Below, one piece after another: positions 51,096 through 61,077 of a stretch of DNA of 64,000 nt. The first letter of the stretch is position 1; each line of letters opens with the position of its first letter. Source of the DNA: Streptomyces rimosus (GTDB lineage Bacteria; Actinomycetota; Actinomycetes; Streptomycetales; Streptomycetaceae). Position numbers and translations under genes: made by a program. The notes under the pieces are model-generated. The model ran no database searches and had not been told where the DNA came from. It worked only from the letters and a program-made list of their open reading frames with translations. The DNA is taken from assembly GCF_008704655.1 (NCBI RefSeq), contig NZ_CP023688.1, positions 7,570,501 through 7,634,500 on the forward strand, given 5' to 3'.

Positions 51096-52295
51096 GTGGC
51101 CAGGCTGCAAGCCGAGCACGTGTACAAAGTGTTCGGGAGACGACCCGAGGACGCGGTACGACGGCTCGAGGACGGAGCGAGCCGCGATGAACTGCGGGCC
51201 GACGGTACGACCGCCGCGGTGATCGACGCGTCCTTCTCCGTGGACGAGGGCCAGATCTTCGTCGTGATGGGTCTGTCCGGATCCGGCAAGTCCACGCTCC
51301 TGCGGACCCTCAACGGGCTGCTGGAGCCGACCGCCGGGAGCGTGCGGTTCGACGGCCAGGACCTGACCTCGCTCAGCGACAAGGAACTGCGCAAGGTCCG
51401 CTCGGAGAAGATCTCCATGGTCTTCCAGCACTTCGCGCTCTTCCCGCACCGCAGCGTGCTGGAGAACGCCGCGTACGGGCTGGAGGTGCAGGGCGTACCG
51501 CGGGCCGAACGCGAGAAGCGCGCCACGGAAGCGCTGCACCTGGCGGGCCTCAAGGGCTGGGAGAAGTCCTGGCCCGACGAGCTGTCCGGCGGCATGCAGC
51601 AGCGGGTGGGCCTGGCCCGCGCGCTGGCCACCGACGCCGATCTGCTGCTGATGGACGAGTCCTTCAGCGCCCTGGACCCGCTGATCCGCCGCGACATGCA
51701 GGACCAGCTCCTGGAGCTCCAGAAGACGCTGAAGAAGACCATCGTCTTCATCACCCACGACCTGAACGAGGCCATGCGCCTCGGCGACCGGATCGCCGTC
51801 ATGCGCGACGGCCGCATCGTGCAGATCGGCAGCGCCGAGGACATCCTCCTGACTCCGGCCAACGACTATGTCGCGTCCTTCATCCAGGACGTCGACCGCT
51901 CCCGCGTGCTCACCGCGGGCGCCATCATGGTCGACGCGGACGAGGTGCTGGGCGGCACGGCGCAGGACGGTACGGAACTGCGTACGGCCGCCGACCTGCT
52001 GGCCGCCGCGCCCGCCACGGTCCACCGGGACACGCCGGTCGCGGAGCTGTTCGGGCCGTGCTCGACCGGGTCCGTACCGGTCGCGGTGATCGGCGCGGAC
52101 GGCGAACTGGTCGGCGCGGTGCCCGTACAGCGGCTGCTGTCCGTGCTCAGCGACGGCGGGCAGCCGGACGGGGATCAAAAGGTGACGCCGGCTCCGGCGC
52201 GGACGGCGGTCCGGGACTCCGGCGATGCCGCCGCGGAAGAGCCCGCGGGCGAAGCGGGCGACAAGCCCGAGGGCAAGGTGACCGCCGGTGCCTAG
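51096..52295 (+). CDS. proV: Glycine betaine/proline ABC transporter ATP-binding protein
   Basis: This 399-aa ATPase powers osmoprotectant uptake. It has Walker A GLSGSGKST, Q-loop VFQHFALFPHRSV, signature LSGGMQQRVGLARALA, and Walker B LLLMDESFSALDP. The N-terminus YKVFGRRPEDAVRRLEDGASR is typical of ProV/OpuAA. The C-terminal part (about 270-355) resembles a CBS module with HRDTPVAELFGP and VIGADGELVGAV, which in this family senses ionic strength. The GTG at 51096 has GAGAGG 5 nt upstream. It overlaps the next gene by 8 bp. The 240-bp upstream gap holds no gene; a GTGA-N6-TCAC dyad lies at 50924-50937. Confidence 0.92.
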   Translation: MARLQAEHVYKVFGRRPEDAVRRLEDGASRDELRADGTTAAVIDASFSVDEGQIFVVMGLSGSGKSTLLRTLNGLLEPTAGSVRFDGQDLTSLSDKELRKVRSEKISMVFQHFALFPHRSVLENAAYGLEVQGVPRAEREKRATEALHLAGLKGWEKSWPDELSGGMQQRVGLARALATDADLLLMDESFSALDPLIRRDMQDQLLELQKTLKKTIVFITHDLNEAMRLGDRIAVMRDGRIVQIGSAEDILLTPANDYVASFIQDVDRSRVLTAGAIMVDADEVLGGTAQDGTELRTAADLLAAAPATVHRDTPVAELFGPCSTGSVPVAVIGADGELVGAVPVQRLLSVLSDGGQPDGDQKVTPAPARTAVRDSGDAAAEEPAGEAGDKPEGKVTAGA

Positions 52296-54885
52296 GATCA
52301 ACGTCGGCTCCTGGGCCGATACCTGCGTCGAGTGGCTGCGCCACCACCTCACCTGGCTCTTCGACTTCGTCTCCCATGTCCTGACGGACATGTACAACGG
52401 CATCGAGGCGGTGCTGACCGCCCCGCACCCGTTGCTGCTCATGGGCATCTTCGCGGTGCTCGCCTGGTGGCTGCGCGGCCTGCCGGCCGCCGTGCTGACC
52501 TTCGCCGGTTTCGCGCTGATCGACTCGATCCAGCAGTGGGAAGCCACCATGCAGTCCCTGGCGCTGGTGCTGGTGGCCTGCATCATCACCGTCGTCGTGG
52601 CGGTCCCGCTCGGCATCTGGGCGGCCCGCAACCGCGCCGTCGGCGGCGCCCTGCGCCCGGTCCTGGACCTGATGCAGACGATGCCCGCGATGGTCTACCT
52701 GATCCCCGGCATCCTGTTCTTCGGCATCGGCGTGATGCCCGGCATGGTGGCGACGATCATCTTCTCGATGCCGCCCGCCGTGCGCATGACCGAGCTGGGC
52801 ATCCGCCAGGTCGACGGCGAACTGGTCGAGGCGGCCGAGGCGTTCGGCACCCACCCGCGCCGCACCCTGTTCCGGGTGCAGCTGCCGCTGGCGCTGCCCA
52901 CCATCATGGCCGGTATCAACCAGGTCATCATGCTGGCGCTGTCCATGGTCGTCATCGCCGGCATGGTCGGCGCCGAGGGCCTGGGCTCCTCGGTCTACAA
53001 CGCGGTCAGCTCGGTGAACGTCGCCCTCGGCTTCGAGGCCGGTCTCGCCGTCGTCATCCTGGCCATGTACCTGGATCGGATGACCGGCGCCCTCAACGAG
53101 CGGGTCTCGCCGCTGGGCCGCCGCGCGCTGGCCAAGGCGCAGGCCGCGCTGGGCGGCCTGAAGTTCCTGTACTGGAAGCCCGCCACGTCCGTCGCGATGG
53201 CCGGTGTCGTCGTGCTCGCGCTGGTCGCGGGCGGTCTGAACGTCTTCGGCAAGGACGGCGCGAAGACCGACGGCGGCGGCCGGCCGATCACGCTCGGGTA
53301 CGTCAACTGGGACGAGGGCAAGGCCACCACGTACCTGTGGAAGGAGATCCTCGAACAGCGCGGCTTCAAGCCGAAGGCGCAGGCCCTGGAGGCCGGGGCG
53401 CTGTTCACCGGGCAGGCCCGCGGCGACGTGGACGTGCAGACCAACGCCTGGCTGCCCACCACGCACGCCGAGTACTACAAGAAGTACAAGGACAAGCTCG
53501 AAGACCTGGGCGCCTGGTACGACAAGACCTCGCTGGAGATCGCGGTCCCGTCGTACATGAAGGACATCAAGACCCTGGACGACCTCAAGGGCAGGGCCGG
53601 CGAGTTCGGCGGCAAGATCACCGGCATCGAGCCGGGCGCCGGCGAGATGAAGATCCTCAAGGGCAAGGTCCTCGGGGACTACGGCCTGGACGGCGAGTAC
53701 AAGGTCGCCGAGTCCAGCACCGCGTCCATGCTCACCGAGCTGGACCGGGCGTACGCGGCGAAGAAGCCGATCGCCGTGACGCTGTGGTCGCCGCACTGGG
53801 CGTACGACAAGTACGACCTCACCAAGCTGGAGGACCCCAAGGGCTCCTTCGGCTCGGGCGACAGCCTGCACCTGCTCGGCCGCAAGGGCTTCGCGAAGGA
53901 CGAGCCGCAGGTCGCCAAGTGGATGAAGAACTTCCACCTGGACGAGAAGCAGCTCACCAGCCTGGAGAACGCCGTCAAGAGCGCGGGCGAGGGCCACGAG
54001 CAGGACGGCGTGCGCACCTGGCTGAAGAAGAACCCGGGCCTGGTCGACACGTTCGCCCCGTCGGCGAACGTCTCGTACGCCAAGGGCAAGGACGCCGGCG
54101 CCGCGCCGAACATCGGCTACCCGGCGTGGGACGAGGGCATCGCCACCACGTACCTGTGGAAGAACGTCCTGGAGAAGCGCGGCTACAAGCCCACCGTCCG
54201 CAACCTGGACGTCGGCCCGATGTGGACCGGTCTGTCCAGCGGGCAGATCGACGTCGAGTTCGACGGCTGGCTGCCGGTCGCGCAGAAGCAGTACTGGGAC
54301 CAGTACAAGGACGACCTCGTCGACGTGGGCGCCTGGTACGACAAGACGTCGCTGGAGATCGCGGTCCCGTCCTACGTCAAGGGCGTCAAGACGCTGGACG
54401 ATCTGCGCGAGCACCGGGACGAGTTCAAGGGCAAGATCATCGGCATCGAGCCGGGCACCGGTGAGATGAAGCGCCTGAAGAGCACCGTCGCGCCCGCGTA
54501 CGGCCTGGAGGACTTCCAGGTCACCGAGGCCGGCACCAGCTCCATGCTGGCCGAGCTGGACCGGGCCTACGCCAAGAAGGAGCCGATCGCGGTCGTGCTG
54601 TGGTCGCCGCACTGGGCGTACAGCAAGTACGACCTGACCAAGCTCGCCGATCCGCAGCACACCTGGGGCGACAACAACCAGATCAAGACGCTCGGCCACA
54701 AGAGCTTCCCGGAGAAGTTCCCGGAGTTCAACGGCTGGCTGAAGAACTGGAAGATGACGCCCGACGAGCTGGGGAGCCTGGAGAAGGACATCCAGGACGC
54801 GGGCAAGGGCCACGAGAACGACGGCGTCGAGAAGTGGATCGCCGACCACCCGGGCATCGTGGACAAGATGGCGCCGGTGAAGTGA
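52288..54885 (+). CDS. Glycine betaine ABC permease fused to two substrate-binding domains
   Basis: This 865-aa fusion has residues about 30-295 as a ProW-type permease with the EAA loop (ELVEAAEAFGTHPRRTLFRVQLPLALPTIMAGINQ). An extra membrane helix follows (about 299-322), and then two tandem OpuAC-type binding domains (about 330-590 and 603-865). The binding domains share blocks such as WDEG-ATTYLWK, GAWYDKTSLEIAVPSY, SMLTELDRAYA and LWSPHWAY, whose Trp/Tyr build the cation cage. Both would face outside, tethered to the permease. The GTG at 52288 overlaps the ATPase stop. A dimeric transporter would carry four binding domains. Confidence 0.93.
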   Translation: MPRINVGSWADTCVEWLRHHLTWLFDFVSHVLTDMYNGIEAVLTAPHPLLLMGIFAVLAWWLRGLPAAVLTFAGFALIDSIQQWEATMQSLALVLVACIITVVVAVPLGIWAARNRAVGGALRPVLDLMQTMPAMVYLIPGILFFGIGVMPGMVATIIFSMPPAVRMTELGIRQVDGELVEAAEAFGTHPRRTLFRVQLPLALPTIMAGINQVIMLALSMVVIAGMVGAEGLGSSVYNAVSSVNVALGFEAGLAVVILAMYLDRMTGALNERVSPLGRRALAKAQAALGGLKFLYWKPATSVAMAGVVVLALVAGGLNVFGKDGAKTDGGGRPITLGYVNWDEGKATTYLWKEILEQRGFKPKAQALEAGALFTGQARGDVDVQTNAWLPTTHAEYYKKYKDKLEDLGAWYDKTSLEIAVPSYMKDIKTLDDLKGRAGEFGGKITGIEPGAGEMKILKGKVLGDYGLDGEYKVAESSTASMLTELDRAYAAKKPIAVTLWSPHWAYDKYDLTKLEDPKGSFGSGDSLHLLGRKGFAKDEPQVAKWMKNFHLDEKQLTSLENAVKSAGEGHEQDGVRTWLKKNPGLVDTFAPSANVSYAKGKDAGAAPNIGYPAWDEGIATTYLWKNVLEKRGYKPTVRNLDVGPMWTGLSSGQIDVEFDGWLPVAQKQYWDQYKDDLVDVGAWYDKTSLEIAVPSYVKGVKTLDDLREHRDEFKGKIIGIEPGTGEMKRLKSTVAPAYGLEDFQVTEAGTSSMLAELDRAYAKKEPIAVVLWSPHWAYSKYDLTKLADPQHTWGDNNQIKTLGHKSFPEKFPEFNGWLKNWKMTPDELGSLEKDIQDAGKGHENDGVEKWIADHPGIVDKMAPVK

Positions 54886-54905
54886 CGCGCTGAACCCTGC
54901 GCGTG

Positions 54906-54942
54906 GGCCCCGCCCCTGGCTGTACTGCCGGGGCGGGGCCTT
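54906..54942 (+). terminator. Terminator of the betaine transport operon
   Basis: GGCCCCGCCCC (54906-54916) pairs perfectly with GGGGCGGGGCC (54930-54940), and TT follows, 20 bp after the stop codon. Confidence 0.85.
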
Positions 54943-54968
54943 CGCGCGTGCGGGGCGCGTCGGCCGCG

Positions 54969-54974
54969 TACCGT
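54969..54974 (+). promoter_or_regulatory. -10 box of a leaderless transcript
   Basis: TACCGT is followed by 6 nt (GGGGTG) and an ATG at 54981. That ATG is one base out of frame with the receptor-like gene it precedes, because of a C7 tract at 55003-55009. Confidence 0.5.
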
Positions 54975-55011
54975 GGGGTGATGACGACCGGTCACCGCAG
55001 CGCCCCCCCGG

Positions 55012-55725
55012 GTGGTCTCCCTCGTGCCCTCGCTCACCGAGGCCGTGGCCGCCACCGCACCCGACCTGCTCATCGGCGCCACCGACTGGTGCAGCCACCC
55101 CGCCGGTCTGGATGTCGCGCGCGTCGGCGGCACCAAGAACCCGGACACCGCCCGCATCGCCGCCCTCGCGCCCGACCTCGTGCTGGCCAACGAGGAGGAG
55201 AACCGGGCGCCGGACCTCGGGGCGCTGCGGGCCGCCGGGCTGGACGTGTTGGTCACCGAGATCCGCGACCTGGACCAGGCGCTGCGCGAACTGGAACGCG
55301 TACTGGTGCGCGGCTGCCGGCTGCCCCGGCCCGGCTGGCTGGACGACGCGGCGGACGCCTGGCGGGACGTACGGGCCGGGGCGGCGGACCTGCGCGGCGC
55401 GGTGGTGCCGATCTGGCGGCGGCCGTGGATGGTGCTGGGCCGGGACACCTTCGCGGGCGATCTGCTCGCCCGGCTGGGCGTGCGGAACCTGTACGCGGAC
55501 CACGCCGACCGGTACCCGCGCGTCCCGGTCGAGGAGCTGAACGCACGCGGCGCCGACCTGGTGGTGCTGCCGGACGAGCCGTACCGCTTCACGGCCGACG
55601 ACGGCCCCGAGGCGTTCGCCGGACTGCCCGCCGCGCTGGTCAGCGGGCGTCATCTGACCTGGTACGGGCCGTCGTTGGCGGAGGCCCCGGCGGTGCTCAG
55701 GGCCGCGCTGGACGCGGCCCGGTGA
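55012..55725 (+). CDS. Cobalamin/helical-backbone metal receptor-like protein (BtuF fold), 5' end disrupted
   Basis: This 237-aa frame from GTG 55012 has the class III binding-protein fold: VVSLVPSLTEAVAA, IGATDWCSHPAG, VGGTKNPDTARIAALAPDLVLANEEENR, a long linking helix, and WRRPWMVLGRDTFAGDLLARLGVRNLY. It has no signal peptide, so it is probably cytosolic. The natural start is likely the ATG at 54981 (ATGACGACCGG), read from a leaderless mRNA. With one C fewer in the C7 tract at 55003-55009 that ATG would join this frame. As sequenced, only the unsupported GTG is available. Its 3' end overlaps the convergent TDT gene by 29 bp. Confidence 0.8.
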   Translation: MVSLVPSLTEAVAATAPDLLIGATDWCSHPAGLDVARVGGTKNPDTARIAALAPDLVLANEEENRAPDLGALRAAGLDVLVTEIRDLDQALRELERVLVRGCRLPRPGWLDDAADAWRDVRAGAADLRGAVVPIWRRPWMVLGRDTFAGDLLARLGVRNLYADHADRYPRVPVEELNARGADLVVLPDEPYRFTADDGPEAFAGLPAALVSGRHLTWYGPSLAEAPAVLRAALDAAR

Positions 55726-56875
55726 CCGGGGCGGCCGGGACTGCCGCGGGTGCGGGAACCAGCAGCCGTCCGCCCGCCAGCCCCCGCGCCGTACGCACCC
55801 CCGCCACCAGCCAGGCCGTCACCAGCACGCCGAACAGCCCCACCGCGAGCCAGGTGAAGGCCGCGAGGCCGGTGTGCCGGGCCAGCCCGGCCGCGCCCGT
55901 CACACACGTACCGACCGGGAAGGTGAACGCCCACCAGGTCATCGAGAACGTCATCCCGGCGCGGAAGGCCCGTACGACCAGGGCCGCCGCCAGCGCCAGC
56001 CACAGCAGCGCGAAGCCCATGACCGGCACGCCGTACAGCAGCGCGAAGCCGCTCATCGCCCGCGCGTATCCGGCGCCGACCGCGCCGGGCGCCGCGTCGG
56101 CGAGGTTGCCGACCGCGGTCGTGGACTGGCCCAGCGGGCCGAGGACGAGGAAGAGCGTCGGGGTCAGCGCGAGCGGCAGCGGGCCGTGGTGGATCAGCCG
56201 GGTCACGACCAGCGGCAGCATCAGCAGCGTGGCCAGCAGCGACATGCCGAACAGCGCGTAGCAGGCGAGGAGCATCGCCTCCTGCCACTGCCCGGCGGGC
56301 AGGTGCGGCACCAGGCCGGGGCCGAGCGCCGCCGAGACCATCGGCGCGACCAGCGGCAGCAGCCACACGGGCGAGGCGGTGCCGGGCTCGATCCGGTGCC
56401 GGGTCACCATCAGGTACGGGACCGCCGCGGCCGCCGCGAGTCCGACCGCCGTACCGGCGCACCACAGCGCGGCGTCCACCGCGACCGCGGTCCCCTCGCC
56501 GAGCACATCGGTGCCGACGGCGAGCGTCCCGCCGCCGACCGCCAACAGCGCCATCGACAGACAGCCGTAGAACGGGGCCACCGCCGGGTCGAGCAGATGG
56601 CGGCGCGCCTGGTCGGCGTGGTGGAGCCAGTGGGCGGTACGGGCGGCCAGCAGGACCACCAGCAGAGCGGCGGACAGCGCCCAGACCGCGACGTACGCGC
56701 CGCGCAGGAGCGGGGTGTGGGGCAGGGCGGCGCCGGCGTTGGCGACGATGGCGGTGCCCATGACGGCGGCGTACCAGTTGGGGCCGAGATGGCGCAGGGC
56801 CGCCGGAGGCGCGGCGGGGGAGCGGGTGGCGGTGCGGGGGCCGGTGCGGGCGGGGGACTGCGTCGGGGATGCCAT
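55697..56875 (-). CDS. TDT-family transporter (TehA/SLAC1-like)
   Basis: This 392-aa protein has about ten membrane helices. It begins with the family start LGPNWYAAVMGTAIVA and has LVTRHRIEPGTASPVWLLPLVAPMV, GPLGQSTTAVGNL and TWWAFTFPVGT. TDT proteins carry C4-dicarboxylates, sulphite, tellurite-related anions or act as anion channels. The ATG at 56875 has GGGAG close by. It is divergent from a LysR regulator with a palindrome in the 70-bp gap between them, which suggests control by that regulator. Its end overlaps the receptor-like gene tail to tail. Confidence 0.9.
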   Translation of the reverse strand: MASPTQSPARTGPRTATRSPAAPPAALRHLGPNWYAAVMGTAIVANAGAALPHTPLLRGAYVAVWALSAALLVVLLAARTAHWLHHADQARRHLLDPAVAPFYGCLSMALLAVGGGTLAVGTDVLGEGTAVAVDAALWCAGTAVGLAAAAAVPYLMVTRHRIEPGTASPVWLLPLVAPMVSAALGPGLVPHLPAGQWQEAMLLACYALFGMSLLATLLMLPLVVTRLIHHGPLPLALTPTLFLVLGPLGQSTTAVGNLADAAPGAVGAGYARAMSGFALLYGVPVMGFALLWLALAAALVVRAFRAGMTFSMTWWAFTFPVGTCVTGAAGLARHTGLAAFTWLAVGLFGVLVTAWLVAGVRTARGLAGGRLLVPAPAAVPAAPVTGPRPARP

Positions 56876-56921
56876 GCTCCCAGCGTCATCCCCTGCCCCG
56901 CCTCCCACCAGGGACCTCGTT

Positions 56922-56939
56922 CTTATGAGGGCATAAGCT
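56922..56939. promoter_or_regulatory. LysR operator overlapping a leaderless -10 box
   Basis: CTTATG-AGGG-CATAAG (56922-56937) is a perfect inverted repeat resembling a LysR box. TAAGCT (56934-56939) is 6 nt before the lysR-type ATG at 56946, so repressor binding would cover the promoter. Confidence 0.7.
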
Positions 56940-56945
56940 GGGGTT

Positions 56946-57893
56946 ATGGCCAGCGTGAACGAAGAGCGCCCCGGGACGGGCCCCGTGACCCCGCTCGCGC
57001 ACCGCGTGCCGGACCTCGGCGCGCTGGAGCTGCTGCTCGCCGTCGCCCGGCTCGGCAGCCTCGGGCGGGCCGCACGCGAGCGGGGCATCAGCCAGCCCGC
57101 CGCCAGCAGCCGCATCCGCTCGATGGAACAGCAGCTGGGCGTGTCCCTCGTCGAGCGCTCCCCGCGCGGCTCGCGCCTGACGGACGCCGGGGCGCTGGTC
57201 ACGGACTGGGCGCGGCGGGTGGTGGAGGCCGCCGAAGCCTTCGACGCGGGCGCGCAGGCGCTCCGGGGGCGGCGGGACTCGCGGCTGAGGGTGGCCGCCA
57301 GCATGACCATCGCCGAATATCTGCTGCCCGGCTGGCTCATCGCGCTGCGCGCGCAGCGCCCCGACACCGCGGTGTCGCTGCTGGCCGGGAACTCCGCCGC
57401 GGTCGCCGAACGCCTCCTCGCGGGCGAGGCCGATCTCGGCTTCGTGGAGGGGCTGGACGTACCCGCCGGGCTGGACGGGGCGGTCATCGGCCATGACCGG
57501 CTGGTGGTGGTCGCCGCGCCCACCCACCCGTGGGCCCGGCGCCGTACGGACCTGACGGCCGCCGAACTGGCCGCCACCCCGCTGATCCTGCGCGAACACG
57601 GCTCCGGCACCCGCCAGGTCCTGGACGCGGCCCTGGCCGGACACGGCGGCCTGGCCGCCCCCTTGCTGGAACTGGCCTCCACCACGGCGGTCAAGGCGGC
57701 GGCGGTGAGCGGGGCGGGCCCTTCCGTACTGAGCGAACTGGCCGTGGGAGAAGAACTGGCCGCCCGGCGGCTGGTCGAGATCCCCGTCCACGGCACCCGC
57801 TTCGGCCGCGACCTGCGGGCGGTCTGGCCGTCCGGCCAGCGCCCGGCAGGCCCTGCGCGCCAGCTGCTGGGGCTGACGCGGGCGGTGCCATGA
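56946..57893 (+). CDS. LysR-family transcriptional regulator
   Basis: This 315-aa protein has the LysR helix-turn-helix (DLGALELLLAVARLGSLGRAARERGISQPAASSRIRSMEQQLGVSLVER, about 22-75) and a two-lobe effector domain (about 105-310) with LPGWLIALRAQRPDTAVSLLAGNS. The ATG at 56946 is read from an apparently leaderless transcript. It is divergent from the TDT transporter, so an anion or sulphur compound may be the effector (inference). Its stop lies 19 bp from that of the convergent PuuD-like gene. Confidence 0.92.
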   Translation: MASVNEERPGTGPVTPLAHRVPDLGALELLLAVARLGSLGRAARERGISQPAASSRIRSMEQQLGVSLVERSPRGSRLTDAGALVTDWARRVVEAAEAFDAGAQALRGRRDSRLRVAASMTIAEYLLPGWLIALRAQRPDTAVSLLAGNSAAVAERLLAGEADLGFVEGLDVPAGLDGAVIGHDRLVVVAAPTHPWARRRTDLTAAELAATPLILREHGSGTRQVLDAALAGHGGLAAPLLELASTTAVKAAAVSGAGPSVLSELAVGEELAARRLVEIPVHGTRFGRDLRAVWPSGQRPAGPARQLLGLTRAVP

Positions 57894-57912
57894 CCGAGCG
57901 GCCCTGCGTCCT

Positions 57913-58605
57913 TCAGTTCCTGCCCGCCGCCGACACCAGCGCCTCCATCACCCGCGTATCGTCCCCGGCCTCCGGATGCCACTGCACCGACAGCACGAAG
58001 TGGTCCGCGTCGGGGAGTTCCAGGGCTTCGACCGTGCCGTCCGTCGCGTGGGCGGACGGGAGCAGGCCGTTGCCGAGGCGGTCGACGGACTGGTGATGGT
58101 AGGTCGGGACGGAGACCGCCTCGGGCAGGATGCCGCCGAGCAGGGTGCCCGGTTCCGGCTTGACCTCGTGGCGGGCGAAGAGGCCCGCGGGGCCCGCGTG
58201 GCCGTCGATGTGCTGGACGAGGGTGCCGCCCAGGGCGACGTTCAGCAGTTGCATGCCCCGGCAGATGCCGAGCAGCGGCACGCGCGCCTGTAGGGCGGCG
58301 TCGATCAGCGCCAGTTCCCAGATGTCCCGGTCGCGGGCCGGGGGGCCGGTGCGCGGGTCGGGGTCGGCTCCGTACCGTACGGGTTCGACGTCCGGGCCGC
58401 CCGCGATCACCAGGCCGTCCAGCCGGGCGACCACCTCCGCCGCGGTGCCGGGGTCGCCGGGCGGCAGCAGGGCGGCGAGGCCGCCGGAGCGCTGGACGAG
58501 GCGGTGGTAGCCGGCGGGGAGCAGCGCGGCGGGCAGGGCCCAGACGCCCCAGCGGGCGTCGTCGGCGAGGTAGGTGGTGATGCCGATGAGGGGTTGTGCG
58601 GACAC
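57913..58605 (-). CDS. Gamma-glutamyl amide hydrolase (PuuD-like class I amidotransferase fold)
   Basis: This 230-aa enzyme has the catalytic Cys in PLLGICRGMQLLN and His-Glu in LSVQWHPEAGD, with ITTYL at the start. PuuD cleaves gamma-glutamyl-GABA to glutamate and GABA. Here, next to a GlnA4-type synthetase, gamma-glutamylglycine or a similar end product of ethanolamine breakdown is the likely substrate. The GTG at 58605 has GGAGG 4 nt upstream. It follows the permease gene by 39 bp on the same strand. Specificity is inferred. Confidence 0.88.
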   Translation of the reverse strand: MSAQPLIGITTYLADDARWGVWALPAALLPAGYHRLVQRSGGLAALLPPGDPGTAAEVVARLDGLVIAGGPDVEPVRYGADPDPRTGPPARDRDIWELALIDAALQARVPLLGICRGMQLLNVALGGTLVQHIDGHAGPAGLFARHEVKPEPGTLLGGILPEAVSVPTYHHQSVDRLGNGLLPSAHATDGTVEALELPDADHFVLSVQWHPEAGDDTRVMEALVSAAGRN

Positions 58606-58644
58606 GGGTCCTCCGGAGGGTGGGCTGCCCCAGCAGATGGGTGG

Positions 58645-60117
<1,473 letters not shown>

Positions 60118-60236
60118 GAGCCGCTCCTGCTCGCCGGGGGGGGGTGAGTTGAGGGGGAAGTGCTGCGGTAAAGGTTTAGCCGCATACCTTTGCCTCGTGA
60201 GGCGGCCGGGCGCAAGCCCCCTGCGTAAAAGACTGG

Positions 60237-61004
60237 TTACGGGGGCGGAGCCGTCAAGAACCCGCGCAGCAGCGCCGCCGTACCCGCGCAGTGCTCGCGC
60301 ATCACCTCCCGCGCCCCGTCGGCGTCCCCCTCCAGCACCGCTTCGACCAGGGCGGTGTGCTGCGCCTGCGAGTGCTCCAGGTTGCGTACCAGCAGCGGGA
60401 TGCAGTCCAGCAGCTCGTTCACGCCCGCCCGCACCGCGGCGTACTGCGCGGCCAGCGACGGGGAACCGGCCAGCTCGGCCAGCGTCAGGTGCAGCAGCGT
60501 GTCCCGCCGCCGGTAGTCCGCCAGCGGCGCGTCGTGGGTCGCCGCCAGCGCCTCCCGCAGCCGCCGCGCCTGCGCGTCGTCCAGGCCGTGCGCGGCGCAC
60601 AGCCCCGCGGCGCCCACCTCCAGCACCTCGCGGAACCGCAGCGTGTCCTCGACATCGACCTTGTCGATGCGGCGCCGCAGTTCGTCCTCGTCCGCGCTCT
60701 GCCGGCGCGGCCGCACGAAGGTGCCGCCGTAGCGGCCGCGCCGGCTCTCCACCAGACCCTCGTCCTGAAGGACCTTGAGCACCTCGCGCAGCGTCACCCG
60801 GCTGATGTGCAGCCGCTCCGCCAACTCCCGCTCCGCGGGCAGCCGTTCACCGGCGGCCACCAGACCCAGCCGGACGACCTGGAGTATCTGCTCCAGCGCC
60901 TCCTCGAAGCCGTTGCCCGCCCGTACGGGCCGCAGTACGGGCGCCAGCCGGTCGGCGGGGCGCTCCCCCCGGCCGTCCGCCACGCCACCTCTGGCACCGT
61001 CCAC
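60237..61004 (-). CDS. GntR-family regulator (FadR subfamily) of the glnA4-like cluster
   Basis: This 255-aa protein has a GntR winged helix (FEEALEQILQVVRLGLVAAGERLPAERELAERLHISRVTLREVLKVLQDEGLVESRRGRYGG, split about 35-95) and an FCD domain (about 115-245). The GTG at 61004 has GGAAGGGG 5 nt upstream; the frame is open much further but runs into the divergent glnA-type gene. The palindrome AACCA-A-TGGTT in the 73-bp divergent gap is a likely operator. The sensed compound may be an ethanolamine catabolite (inference). Confidence 0.9.
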   Translation of the reverse strand: MDGARGGVADGRGERPADRLAPVLRPVRAGNGFEEALEQILQVVRLGLVAAGERLPAERELAERLHISRVTLREVLKVLQDEGLVESRRGRYGGTFVRPRRQSADEDELRRRIDKVDVEDTLRFREVLEVGAAGLCAAHGLDDAQARRLREALAATHDAPLADYRRRDTLLHLTLAELAGSPSLAAQYAAVRAGVNELLDCIPLLVRNLEHSQAQHTALVEAVLEGDADGAREVMREHCAGTAALLRGFLTAPPP

Positions 61005-61018
61005 CGGAACCCCTTCCC

Positions 61019-61029
61019 AACCAATGGTT
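61019..61029. promoter_or_regulatory. Palindrome in the GntR/glnA4 divergent promoter
   Basis: AACCA-A-TGGTT is a perfect inverted repeat midway between the two start codons. It is short but well placed for a GntR-family operator. Confidence 0.5.
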
Positions 61030-61077
61030 CGTCGCCCTACCTTATGACCTCCGGACGCAGCGACAGGAGGCCCCACC

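Noticed and set aside
55697..55725. 29-bp overlap of the receptor-like and TDT genes as an annotation error
   Set aside because: Both frames are good to their stops; short tail-to-tail overlaps are common in dense genomes.
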